The position numbers and the translations under genes were made by a program. A stretch of 64,000 nucleotides of DNA from Neurospora intermedia (lineage: Eukaryota; Ascomycota; Sordariomycetes; Sordariales; Sordariaceae): assembly GCA_037102815.1 (NCBI GenBank), contig BTPP01000002.1, positions 2,418,001 to 2,482,000 of the forward strand, read 5' to 3'. Below are positions 11,166 to 21,708 of the stretch, piece after piece. The notes beneath the pieces were generated by a model. The model was not told where the DNA came from, searched no databases, and was given only the letters and a program-made list of their open reading frames with translations. Each line of letters begins with the position of its first letter. The first letter of the stretch is position 1.

Positions 11166-14086
11166 ATGGATGACTATCTTGACGCCCCCATGGATGCGGA
11201 CGATGTGTTCCCATGCAAAGGATGCGGTGAAGTAAGCCCCCCCATCCAGCCAAGTTACTCCTTGATCAATGCTAACCGTCCCGTGCTAGATTCTGGAAGA
11301 AGGCAAAGCATTCGAACTTGGTATGTTGTCAATACATAGATACCTATAGCTTGCTTCCCTTCCGCTTGCTGGGGGTATCAATCCTTCGCAACTGGCGGCA
11401 TCCACAATAGCATGAGCGTTTCGGAGCGAATGAAGTGGGTGTTAATGATCTACGTTATTAACTGACAATATCACAGCTGGAAACCGATGGCATCTCGATT
11501 GCTTCCGTTGTAACACATGCAACACGCTCCTTGACTCGGATGCGAACCTCCTTCTGCTTGGAGACGGGTCGCTGATTTGCAACAACTGCACATACAGCTG
11601 TAGTGCTTGCGGTAATAAGATTGAGGACTTGGCCATCCTGACCGGAGACCAGGCCTTTTGCGCAACATGCTTCCGCTGTAGGAATTGCAAGAGAAAGATT
11701 GAAAACCTGCGCTACGCCAGGACGGCTCATGGGATATTTTGCATGAATTGCCACGAGAGTCTAATGGCACGAAGACGCAAGAAAGCAAAAGCAGCGGCTC
11801 AAGCAAAAGCTCGAGACACCGACAAATCCCTTCCTGCGCTACCGCCAAACGCTGTACCCCCTTCCAGCACAGGTTTCGCAGCCGAAAAGCTTGCGGCGGA
11901 CTCTGATACTCCTACCGAACTATCACCACGACCGCGAAATGCTTATGGACGGCAGGACTCATCGTCGCGGAGCAGTTCGAGACCTGGCCGCTCCCCCGAA
12001 AGATTGGCGGAAACGAATAAGGAAACGGTGCTGGCCCCGCCAGCGCCAAACTATAGACACAACCGCAATTCAACCATGTTTTCTGCTGATCTCAGCGGGG
12101 GGGATGCTGAGGACTTCTTCATTCCTGTCGCGCTTGACCAGAGTCCCGCGCCGTCCATCACGCCTCAGTCTACGGCAGACACAGTTTCAGACACGAGCCG
12201 CAAAAACAAAGATTATTTTGGCTCGGCCAGGTCAAACGCTGTCCAGCCAGACAAGAAGGAATCGACGGCGCCAACACCCCACATTGCATTGATGGCGCAG
12301 ATGGCCCAAGAGAGGCAGCCGTCGTCTGACTATGAAAGTCCTCAACAGGAGCGGCTCCCACCCAGGAAGCTCTCTCGAGCGGCCGATGTGATTGGTAACA
12401 CAAAACCGGCCCATATAGCTAGCATTTTGGCCGAAGCCTACAATCAGCAGCCCAACAACGAGGACTTCAAGCTGCAGAATGTACCCAAAAGCAAGAGGCT
12501 TGTGGGTAACCGGAGCGAATCTCAAGCAAGCAACAGCATCGAGAATGGAACTACGCCACGGAATAAGGAGAGTCCTGAGCCCCCTTTAACTATGAGTCCA
12601 GACAGGATCATGACTCCTAGGTCCTCTCAGGATTCTCGTCCTAGGGATCCCATGAGCGATGAGATACGGCCGTCCAGCGACTCTGTAACCTCGCGCTCAG
12701 AAGTCTCGAACGCTGGGCGATCCATTCCACGGAAAGAGGTCCCGCCTCCTGTATCCAGAAATTGTACGTCCCCGTTCCAGTCCTGTATGATTGTATCAGC
12801 TGTGTTTACTGACGTATTGCGAATAGCCGATGGCAAACCTCTGCCGATTCCTGGGTCGAACAATTCCGAGGGTCCTGCTCTCCCGGTCCGTCCCCCGCCG
12901 CCTGAGGCGAAGCTTAGCAACACGTATATGCAACCTCGCGCACCGCCTTTGCCTCCCACTCAGGCCCAGACGCCCAAAAGCCAGTCGACAACAAGTGGTG
13001 AAGTCCAGGAGCTGAAACCATCCCCCAAGCTACCTAGGTGGAGCTCTGGGGTCGAGTTCAGCATGGATGAGGATATGGCCAGGATATTAGGAACAGATGA
13101 GGGCTCATCGTCAATCCTCCGCCGGGTCTCAAACGCAGTACGACATGGACGGAACAGCAGTGGTGAAACGGGCGCTACTCCTGGCAGAATTTCTCACAGT
13201 AGGAGCGTGAGCGAGACCACTCGAGGAACTACTTCGCCCCGTTGGCCGAGAACCCCAATTGTTGAGGATTACTCCACCGCTAATATCAACGATATCACGA
13301 GTCCGTTGTCTTTGGCTAGTACGACACAGGATGATCCAGCCTATCTGAAGCGGCAACTCAGAAGCTCCGAGCAGCGTGTGGCAGAGCTGGAGCGACAGTT
13401 CAACACGGAAAAGGATCTTAAGAGTCTTAACAAGAAATTGATCGAGAAGAGGAAGACGGTTTCGGTGCTTGATACTCAGACTGAGATCATGATCAGGCAG
13501 CTTGAGGTACTGGCCGGGTATGTTGAGCGTGCAAAGAAGACTAACGAGTCGTTTGACGCTCGCGAGTTGGAGGAGTCCGCAATCAAGGAGTTTGTCCAAA
13601 AGCTAGAACGTCTCAAGCACAACATGACCTCTGCGATCGAGCAACTCATCGCGGAGAGAGACGATTTGGTGGAGGAGAAAAACCAAGCCATTGCCGACCG
13701 CGATCGCGCTCTGCTCGAGTTTGAGCAGCTGTCTTCCAAGAACGCTCAGTTGGCCGATATGAACAATGATCTCACTCACCAGATTCAGGAGAGATTCAAG
13801 CAGCAGATCAATAACGGCGAGCTCAAGTCACCCAATGGTTTGGGTATTTACAGCCACACCAAGGGTGCTTCACTCAACATGGACGCCGCGAGCTTACAGA
13901 CAGCTACGACTATGGTTGGTCCTGATATGGAAGATCAGCTTGTGGAAGGCCCTACCGTGGTGAACATCCGCAAGGGCCAGGTCAAGAAGTTCAACTGGAA
14001 GAAGGGCTCCAGCAAGGTGGCGCACAATATCTCGAAGGGTATCCGTGGTGCGGCAGGCGCATTCCAAGGACAGGAAGGAACCCAGA

Positions 14087-14119
<33 letters not shown>

Positions 14120-15073
14120 GCTCCTTGAACGGAGACAACATTGGTCTTCCTTATGCCATGACAGTTGCCCAGGTTGAGGCTCCCGTCACTGTCGTTCCCC
14201 CACCAGCCAACACCATCAAACCTGTGATGGTTGATAACGCGCGGCAAGGTGGAGGAGGAGGTGGTGGAGGGTTTGGTTTCTTCGGTGGCAAAAAGCCGAA
14301 CGCGCAGCAAAAGTCTATGTCGGTGACCAATATCTCTACCCCTGCGGTTGCAGAAGCCCCCACTACTCTCTTCGGTTCCGACCTGATTGAGCGGACTGAG
14401 CATGAACGCCGTCAGATACCAAGCGTGGTCACGCGCTGTATCGAGGAGGTTGAGCTTCGTGGTATGGATGTCGAGGGAATCTACAGGAAAACTGGAGGCA
14501 ACTCTCAAATCAAGATGATTCAAGAGGGCTTCGAGAAGCAGCAAGATTTCGACATTTCCGACCCGGAGATCGATATTACTGCTGTGACGAGTGTCCTTAA
14601 ACAGTATTTTCGCAAGCTCCCCAACCCCTTGCTGACGTTCGAGGTGTATGAAAGGGTCTTGGAGTCCAATAGTAAGTCCATCCTCAATTGACGGGTGTAG
14701 ACGGATGCTCACCAGCTTTTTCCACAGATATTCAAGACGTAGAGGAGAAATGCGCTCACCTGAAGAAAACGGTCAACATGCTTCCACCAAAGCACCGCGA
14801 CTGTCTCGAGTTCCTCATGTTCCATCTTGCTCGAGTAGCGAGCAGAGAACGCGAGAATTTGGTAAGTCTGCCGTTCCAATGGCCTCTTTTCCCTGCACTC
14901 GGGACATCCGGCTGACTGGCTCTCATTAGATGTCACCCAAAAACTTGGCTGTGGTGTTTGCGCCCACCATCATGAGAGATCACAGTCTCGAGAAAGAAAT
15001 GACAGACATGCACGCCAAGAACAATGCTGTGCAGTTCCTGATCGAGAACAGTGCGCTCATCTTTGAGGAATAA
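11166..15073 (+). CDS. LIM-LIM-RhoGAP protein, Rga1/Rga2 type
   Basis: GTPase-activating protein for a Rho/Cdc42-family GTPase, expected at sites of polarised growth. Six exons: 11166-11231, 11290-11320, 11477-12763, 12827-14671, 14728-14861, 14930-15073, giving 1168 aa. LIM1 uses C17, C20, H38, C41, C44, C47, C67, C70; LIM2 spans C74-C124. The middle is Ser/Pro-rich and disordered, followed by a coiled coil (about 700-830), a Gln run encoded near 14090-14117 and a Gly run near 14250. The RhoGAP domain (about 976-1168) has the arginine finger R1015 in GIYRKTGG and the motif NLAVVFAPTIM. Two LIM domains plus C-terminal GAP match yeast Rga1/Rga2. The third intron is in frame and stop-free. The first ATG has good context (CAACCATGG). 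Confidence 0.93.
14086..14118 (+). repeat. CAG/polyglutamine microsatellite in the RhoGAP gene
   Basis: A run of CAG codons, interrupted once near its start, encodes about 11 consecutive Gln residues between the coiled coil and the GAP domain of the LIM-RhoGAP protein. Pure CAG repeats of this kind are prone to length variation between strains. Confidence 0.9.
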
Positions 15074-16109
15074 GGAGTTAGCGAGCGCGTGAGCGCGGTG
15101 CGGGCGAACTGAAGATGGACGGGAGAGTATCCTTAACCACCGAATGACCTATACGTGGTTTGTATATACTGATGAAATATTTTGGTTTTTTTGCCCGCAA
15201 GCTTGGCCGAAGCAACTAGCCGATGCGCTTGTCGAAGCATGGAAGATGCACAAGGACTCAATTGGGCGTTGTTCTTCTCCTCTCGTGGAAGGCTCGCAGG
15301 GCCTCTCCGCACCATATCTTGCCCAGTTCACACTTTGGGGCTTTCTTGCTCTCTGGTGATCTGAATATTTTGGCCAGAAGAAAAATGAAAAACGGTGTTA
15401 CGACTTGGTTGAAGAAGGACAAGGGTGGTCTGCAGTGATTTTGCGTGTGCCCTATGTGGGCTGGGAAAGGTTCGGTCTAATAGTCTACCTACAGTTGGAT
15501 TGTTGGATTAAGTCTAATATGAGTTGATGAGGAAAGTGGCACAAACCATTGCTCTCTGGGTCAAATGGGACAAATTTTCCCATGATTTTGGGGGGCAGTT
15601 CGCGACTGTCCGGAAAACCAGCTATGTGATTACCCTCTTATATTCGAGCATGGTTATCGATTGATCCCTTCATATGCATTCCGCAATTATGATTTCCTTT
15701 GAGCACACAAATATGATCTGGAAAGTCGGGTGCGGACGTCGCGGCTCGGTTCAGATATGTATTGTCAACCTCGTGCCAGTGGTCAACTGTCCTCATGGCC
15801 GCATCAAGGAAAGGTAACTTGCACATTCTACAAGCAGCTACTTGAATATTTTGACTGTCCTTTCTTTTTGTGACATTATAAAAGCATTTCCTGTTCTTCC
15901 TCCCTTTCTTCAGCCGGGTATCATGTCTTTCACAGACGCAACTTTGGCAGGCATTCCCACCCAACATCCACGCAAACCTAATTTGAGTGCAGAAATTCAC
16001 ACCCAACAGACCAACAAGTCCAGTCCAGCCCTGGCTCGCCCCATCCAACTCACTTTCGAGCACATAGCCAGCCACCCTCCCTCTTTCCCCCGGATGCCAC
16101 GGACCGTGT
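15074..16109. other. Convergent 3' intergenic region
   Basis: About 1 kb between the stop codons of the RhoGAP gene (plus) and the FYV7-like gene (minus). It should hold both 3' UTRs. I see no further gene. Confidence 0.6.
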
Positions 16110-17036
16110 TCATTGTCCAACAATCCTCTTAACCTTATCCAACAACAAATTTCCCTGCCTTCCAAGCTTCATCTTCCCATCCCTCGCTCCCGGTTGCCTC
16201 GCCTTGGCCATCTGCTTGCGATACTTTTCTCTTTCAGCGATACGCTGGCGCTTCTCCTCTTCGCGCCGCGCAATCTCGGCCGCCCGTTCTTCCGCCTGCT
16301 TCTTCTTCTTCTCGGCGAGCGCTAGCTCCTTTTCGTAGTAGTTCGGTTTGCGGTGGCGTTTGGGAAGGCGCGAGGGGTGCATGTTTGGGTCCATGGGTGG
16401 GGGGATGTAGACTCCGTCATCGTCTTCGTGGGTGGCAGTTGTGGCTGTTGTTGTTGTCATTGTCGTTGTTGTCCGTTGGACTTCTTTTTGTTCTTCTCCT
16501 CCGTTGGCTTTCTCTTCATTCTCGTTGTGCGATTCTTCACTAGGTTTCTGTTGTTGTTCGGCTCTAGCTGCTTTGGCAGCGGCGCCTTTCTCAAGGAGGA
16601 TTTGCCGCGAAGGGTGAATTGGCGCGGGGGCATCTACATCTCTCTCTACCTCGTTGTCGTTTTTGTAGTTGCTGTTGTTGTTGTCGCCCTCCTCGGTGAC
16701 GTGGGCATCTAGAACGGGACCGACGGGGACACTAGAGGCAGCTGAGGCTTCGGCTTCTTTCTGGGCTTTGATTTTGGCGTATTGCTTCTTGACTTTGGCC
16801 TTGGTGATGAGCTCCTTCTTGATCTTGGTGACTGGTTGAAGAAAATTTTCATGTTAGCATGTATATGGGCGAAGCAAGATTCCCGCTCTCTTGGAATACG
16901 CAAAGTGGTGATTACCTTTGCGCTTCCACGCTCCATCTGGGAGGTTCTCTGGGCCAACACGGAAGCCATGCTTGGCCTTTTTCTTGTCCGGAGCGCCGGT
17001 TGTCGGGCCCTCGTCAAGGGCTCTTTTGGGTGCCAT
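16110..17036 (-). CDS. FYV7/TAP26-like rRNA-processing protein
   Basis: Nucleolar factor of the FYV7/CCDC59 rRNA_processing family, needed for 18S rRNA maturation in yeast. Exons on the minus strand are 17036-16916 and 16831-16110, giving 280 aa. The 84-nt intron has GTAATC, a TGCTAAC branch and CAG. Near the N terminus is a basic GFRVGPENLPDGAWKRK segment, then KKELITKAKVKKQYAKIKAQ, an acidic/low-complexity middle rich in Thr, Asn and Gln, a PPPMDPNMHPSRLPKRHRKP box, and a long charged helix rich in Lys, Glu and Arg. The helix ends GNLLLDKVKRIVG, like the LLDKIK end of Fyv7. Composition and order fit the family; sequence conservation in it is low, hence moderate certainty. Confidence 0.8.
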
Positions 17037-18895
17037 GTTGTTGATTATGCAAGTTTGTTGGAAATTGGAGAGTGCAAGGGCGGACGTTATCGAGTCTGTG
17101 ATAATTGACGGGCAATGAGATGGTAATTAGATGATGCTGATTTCAGGTGTTACTTGTACGTTTGGAGGAAGCTTAGTTGGTTGTTTTTTTAGTTTTTTTC
17201 CCCCCACGTCCTGGGTAGTTTTACCACTACACTACAAGATAGTACAAATATACTGCCCGATAAGCTGCCCCTGGCAGGTCGTTATCGCTACAGGCGGGAG
17301 ACACTGGCAGAAGAACTGACTAGAGTTAGGCGGTCAGTTGGCTGTGGGGCTAATGGCAGGGGTTACTGGACTAACTCCCTAACCTCCAAATGACGCCGAA
17401 TTTGGCCAGTTCATGTTGCATCATCGAGGTCAGAACTACCTGAGTCTATGAACACGATGCGTCGGTACCGCACAGCGGTTAATCACCAAAACCTTGGACG
17501 GCGGACCTAAAAATTAGAACGGGTTTGAATCCTCATGGGCAATGCAAGATAGATGGGAGTGAACAAATTAATCACCATGGGTGTCAATGCCTAACTGACA
17601 GGTATGTGACCTGGGATCACATCAAAATCATCCCGTTCTTACTGCGCAAGCCGCCGTGTACCTTTACGGGTAAGTAGAGGTACTAACCAGATGAGGGGTA
17701 CCGTATCCACTCCGCTTGTTAAACCACATCGGGCTTCAAAGTTCCCAACTGCAAGCCAAAGCCCATCTCTTGAATCCCTCGCTCAATCCACCTTTTGTTG
17801 CTTCTTCGATGAGTTGAAGCTCAGTGTTTAGCAGAGGCATCCAACATGCCCGATCCGGTTCATATGGGTACCTGACCTAGAGGTACAAACACGTCTCGAC
17901 CTCAACCGCAAAGATTCCGGCGCAGATCTCCAGCTCCACTCCAGGTGATTACATATGCGGAAAAGGCATAACTGTGGTGTACATGTTCACCCAGCTCGCT
18001 CCCGCCTGCATTACTGCCATCGCTACACTGTCCATCTCATGAAACTGTCACTGGTCCCTTCCGTCCCGTCTATATGCCCAGCCGCCGTCGCGGGCACGAC
18101 TTATTACCTTCCTAGTGGTAGAACGTAGTCGAAAAATACATTCATTCATTCATTCAGTCCCGTCTATACTGCATGCATATCGAACTCTACGTACACTACC
18201 ACTCAGCCAACACCTCGTCACCGGTTGCAACAAACTGGGGCTATGCCGTGACTCGCGGCGTCACTCCCGTCGCTCTTTTCCAAGTCCATTAGATTCAAAG
18301 CTCTTCGAGTCTCAGAAGAGACGTTTGCCCTATTTCCACAATCCGCCAAGTACATACATAGGCCTGGTACAAGTCTGTATTATCGACGTCTACATGCCAG
18401 GACCTGGAAGTTCTTTTTGTCTGATCTACCTTTTCCATGAATCACAAAGATATCATCCGATCAAATCGATTTGCTCGATTGTACCAAATAGCATCCTCAC
18501 AGCTCTAGCAAAGTGCTGTGATGCTTGACTCGAGTTCCGGACCCATCCAGCTTCGACGACCTTCCGACTATGATGATATTTGCGCTCTTCTTCTCCGCCA
18601 CCGCGATTTAATCAACACACGGTCCAGGTCTTGTGCATGTCCGGACTGCGATCCTTCTATCTCCCCTATAGGTCTTGGATTAGCGAACTTCCTCCACTCC
18701 CCCGCATTTTCCGGCCCAGCAAACTTCCAACACAGCTCATTGTTCATGGTTGGAATCATGGAAACTGTTTCGCTATAGACTGCCTAAGATCCGAGCTGCT
18801 TCAATTCTTTGATCGGCGCGGAATTTAGTTCTTCAAAGAGCACAAACGCCCTTCACCGCATTTTCGCTTTTCTTTGAATCGCATAGTGTCACTTC
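17037..18895. other. Divergent promoter region
   Basis: About 1.9 kb between the FYV7-like gene (minus) and the Atos homologue (plus). It includes GGTACC-containing motifs (17640-17700 and 17867-17885) and a tRNA-like pair of A-box and B-box sequences (about 17470-17535). No convincing coding region. Confidence 0.55.
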
Positions 18896-21240
18896 ATGAT
18901 GCCCTTTTCCCACAACCTGTTAAATCAGGGCCGTCTGGTTCACGCCTCTCATGCGGAGATGCCGGAGCCCACTGATCGTATACAATTCCATCCTATGACG
19001 GCCTCCCCAAAGTCATTGCCTCGCCGTGTCTCTGAGGAAAGCATCAGGACTGAATTCTGCGAGGGACCAGTCGATAGCCCGTATAGCCCAGCCACTCCTG
19101 AGACGAAGCTCCCCAATGCCTTGACCTACGATCGAGCTGAGCTTAATCATCTCTTGAAGAGGACAGAAAGTCCAAATTGGATGCCCGGTCGCCATGTACG
19201 TTTCTATATTTGGGTTTGACTGTTATGCCCTCTTGCCCTATTGACATGCTGACATGCTTGCAGCTTGACCCACGGCTCTATGAAGACGAAGTACAGCCAT
19301 CCCAACAGACACCTCAGACATTAATTCTGAGCGGGTCATGCTTGCTTTCCCCACCTGCAATTGCTCAAGAGAAGCAAGATGGTAAATGGAGCCAATTTGA
19401 CGTAAACACTGCTGGAGAGCTCGAGTCGGGGCTTGACATCGAACGCCCACGCTCTGCCCTTCACAGCGGAGATTTTATGCCAGACAATCAAACTTGCGAT
19501 GGACACGACAGACAAGACGCTTCTCAACCACGGAAATCCTATGACTTCGGGAACTTCAAAGACTCATGGACCGCCAGAGAGCCTACGCCGTGGCCCTTTC
19601 CACGGAAGGCAATGGATTATAGAAAGGAGGCCTTTGGTTCACCCTCTTCCTCGCTTTCTTCATCTCTCTCCACAAGTTTTGCTTATAAACTCCCCACCAG
19701 TCCTCTAGTACATACAGAAAGCCGCGAGGATATTGAATCGGAGACATCTTCGGACGGGATCATATCCGGATCCCCCAGTTTGCGAAGGCATACAATAAAC
19801 TGGGCTCAAGGTTGTCCTCTGAGCCACGGAGGAATGTTGAGGCATACACCGCCACACAGAGAACGTACGCTTCCATGCCAAGCACATCAACCTCGCCGTT
19901 CATTAGCGTCACTCTCTGGTCTTTCGATACCAAGCTCTTCCCCTCAAACGCTTTCCATGTGTCGGTCAAGGCGTTTATCTCACAGCTCTGAAGGTTCTCC
20001 CTTACAGCATGCATCTATGGTTGGATCTTATGAAGAAAGTATTCTCAGGGGACGAATGTCAACAACGCCTTCCAAACCCTTGGAGTTCATGGCGCAAATC
20101 GGCGTCCTAGGTATCGGGAAATGCAAACAGAATTTGCGTTGCCCATCTCACGTCACTCTGCCATTTTCAGCTGTCTTTTATCGTTATTCCAGTACTGTTC
20201 ATGGCAGGAGTAGAGTGGATGATGGACCGAGTCCCTACGTGGGCCAAATCGACTTAGAGAACGGATTGCCGAATCCAGAGGAATCGCAACGGTCCAAACG
20301 AAAACAAGAATCAAGGCATGCCGGACAAAAATCACCTAATGGCGACCGCATTGCTCATGATACTGGGAACGAAGCTTTAGGGGGCGATGGTCAGAGATTC
20401 GAAAAGAACAAGAAAACGTCACGATCTCACAAATCGCCTCCTGGAGGCTCGTACCGCATTCCAGAGAAGGGACAACTCCAAATCGTCATCAAAAACCAGA
20501 ACAAAACAGCTGTCAAACTTTTTCTGGTTCCATATGATTTGACAGGCATGGAAGCGGGCACAAAGACGTTCATCCGCCAGCGGAGTTACTCTGCGGGACC
20601 CATCATTGACGGCCTTAAGAGTACAGTGCCGGACGGCCCTCCTATTCTTCGATATTTGATCCATCTTCATATTTGCAGCCCGTCAAAAGGTCGTTTTTAT
20701 TTGTACAAGGACATCAGGGTCGTATTTGCCAATCGGGTTCCAGATGGCACCGAGAAGCTTCGTAATGAAGTCACGTACCCAGAGCCGCGGTACATGCCAT
20801 ACAGAGCATTGCGAACAAGCAACTTGTCGTCTACTCCAACAAATAACTCTGTTGCTCCAAAACCGTCACAGCATGCTCCGGGTTTGGCTGCCGACAGACA
20901 TGATGAGAACCAATCCGACATCCGTCAACCAAGTCAAGACGCAGAATATCTCAATACTTGTCTCCATTTCCCCCGACCCACCGCCATGGCAGCCGGTAGT
21001 GATGCCATGACCGGACTAGCGCTGACGGGACCTCCAGCTCTGTCGGGTAGATACGACAAGCTCAACAGGGGAGACGTTGGATATGGCGGTAATCCTTTTG
21101 GCCATATTACAAACGGGCGCCCTGGGTCAGCAGAGAGTCTTCTTTCAAAGCGGCTTCGGTCATTGGGTGTACAGAGTCTCGTGACGGATGATGGTGTAGA
21201 AGATGTGGTTAATGGACCGATCAGCACATCAAGGGAATGA
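18896..21240 (+). CDS. Atos/FAM214 homologue (DUF4210 + Chromosome_seg domains)
   Basis: Two exons, 18896-19195 and 19264-21240, give 758 aa; the 68-nt intron has GTACGT and a CTGAC branch. Two conserved blocks are visible after a long disordered N terminus. Residues about 354-412 form the DUF4210 block (EESILRGRMSTTPSKPLEF, then AQIGVLGIGKCK). Residues about 495-618 form the Chromosome_seg block (YRIPEKGQLQIVIKNQNKTA, LFLVPYDLTGM, FIRQRSYSAG, LHICSPSKGRFYLYKDIRVV, FANRVPDGTEKLRNE). This pair defines the family of animal Atos/FAM214 and a fission-yeast protein implicated in meiotic chromosome segregation. Known: animal Atos proteins are nuclear regulators of transcription. The function in filamentous fungi is inferred only. 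Confidence 0.87.
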
Positions 21241-21708
21241 CTGGAGAACAGAAGCCTAAATGGTCTCTGGAATTCCCGATTTTGGAAAACCCATCGTATC
21301 GAAATGGGAAGGCCGTAGGGCACTGCTGCATGTACTGTTGGATGAGCTCGGATGAACTGGGTTTCACGAGATGCCGCTGTACCCAAGTGCACTTAATGTC
21401 ATGTGAATGTAAACTACATTACGGTAAATGTACATGAATGCAGGTACCCCTGACCAATGACGAGACCATGTGGGGTGAATTGAACCCTGGTGGCTCTTCA
21501 ACCTGCGACCCCGATCACTCTGGTGGAGTAGTGAAACCATGAACGCCCCACTTTAGTCGCGATTGGCAGGCGGTAAATCACCGCAGAACATGCAAACGGT
21601 AGGAAATTCCCAGACAGTTGACGAGGAAAGCTTCAAATCCAACCAGTCGATCACGAAACCGAAACATACCCAACTTCCGACTTCGAAAGGAGTCCGTGAT
21701 TCTTCAGA
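21241..21708. other. Intergenic region
   Basis: About 470 bp between the Atos homologue and URB1, both plus strand. It must contain the 3' UTR of the first and the promoter/leader of the second. No gene seen. Confidence 0.6.

Noticed and set aside
13894-14712. 272-codon open frame antisense to the RhoGAP exon
   Set aside because: Shadow of the RhoGAP coding region; its Leu run is the complement of the CAG repeat.
21474-21540. B-box-like GGTTCAATTC on the minus strand
   Set aside because: No matching A box, acceptor stem or T-stem pairing, so not a tRNA gene.
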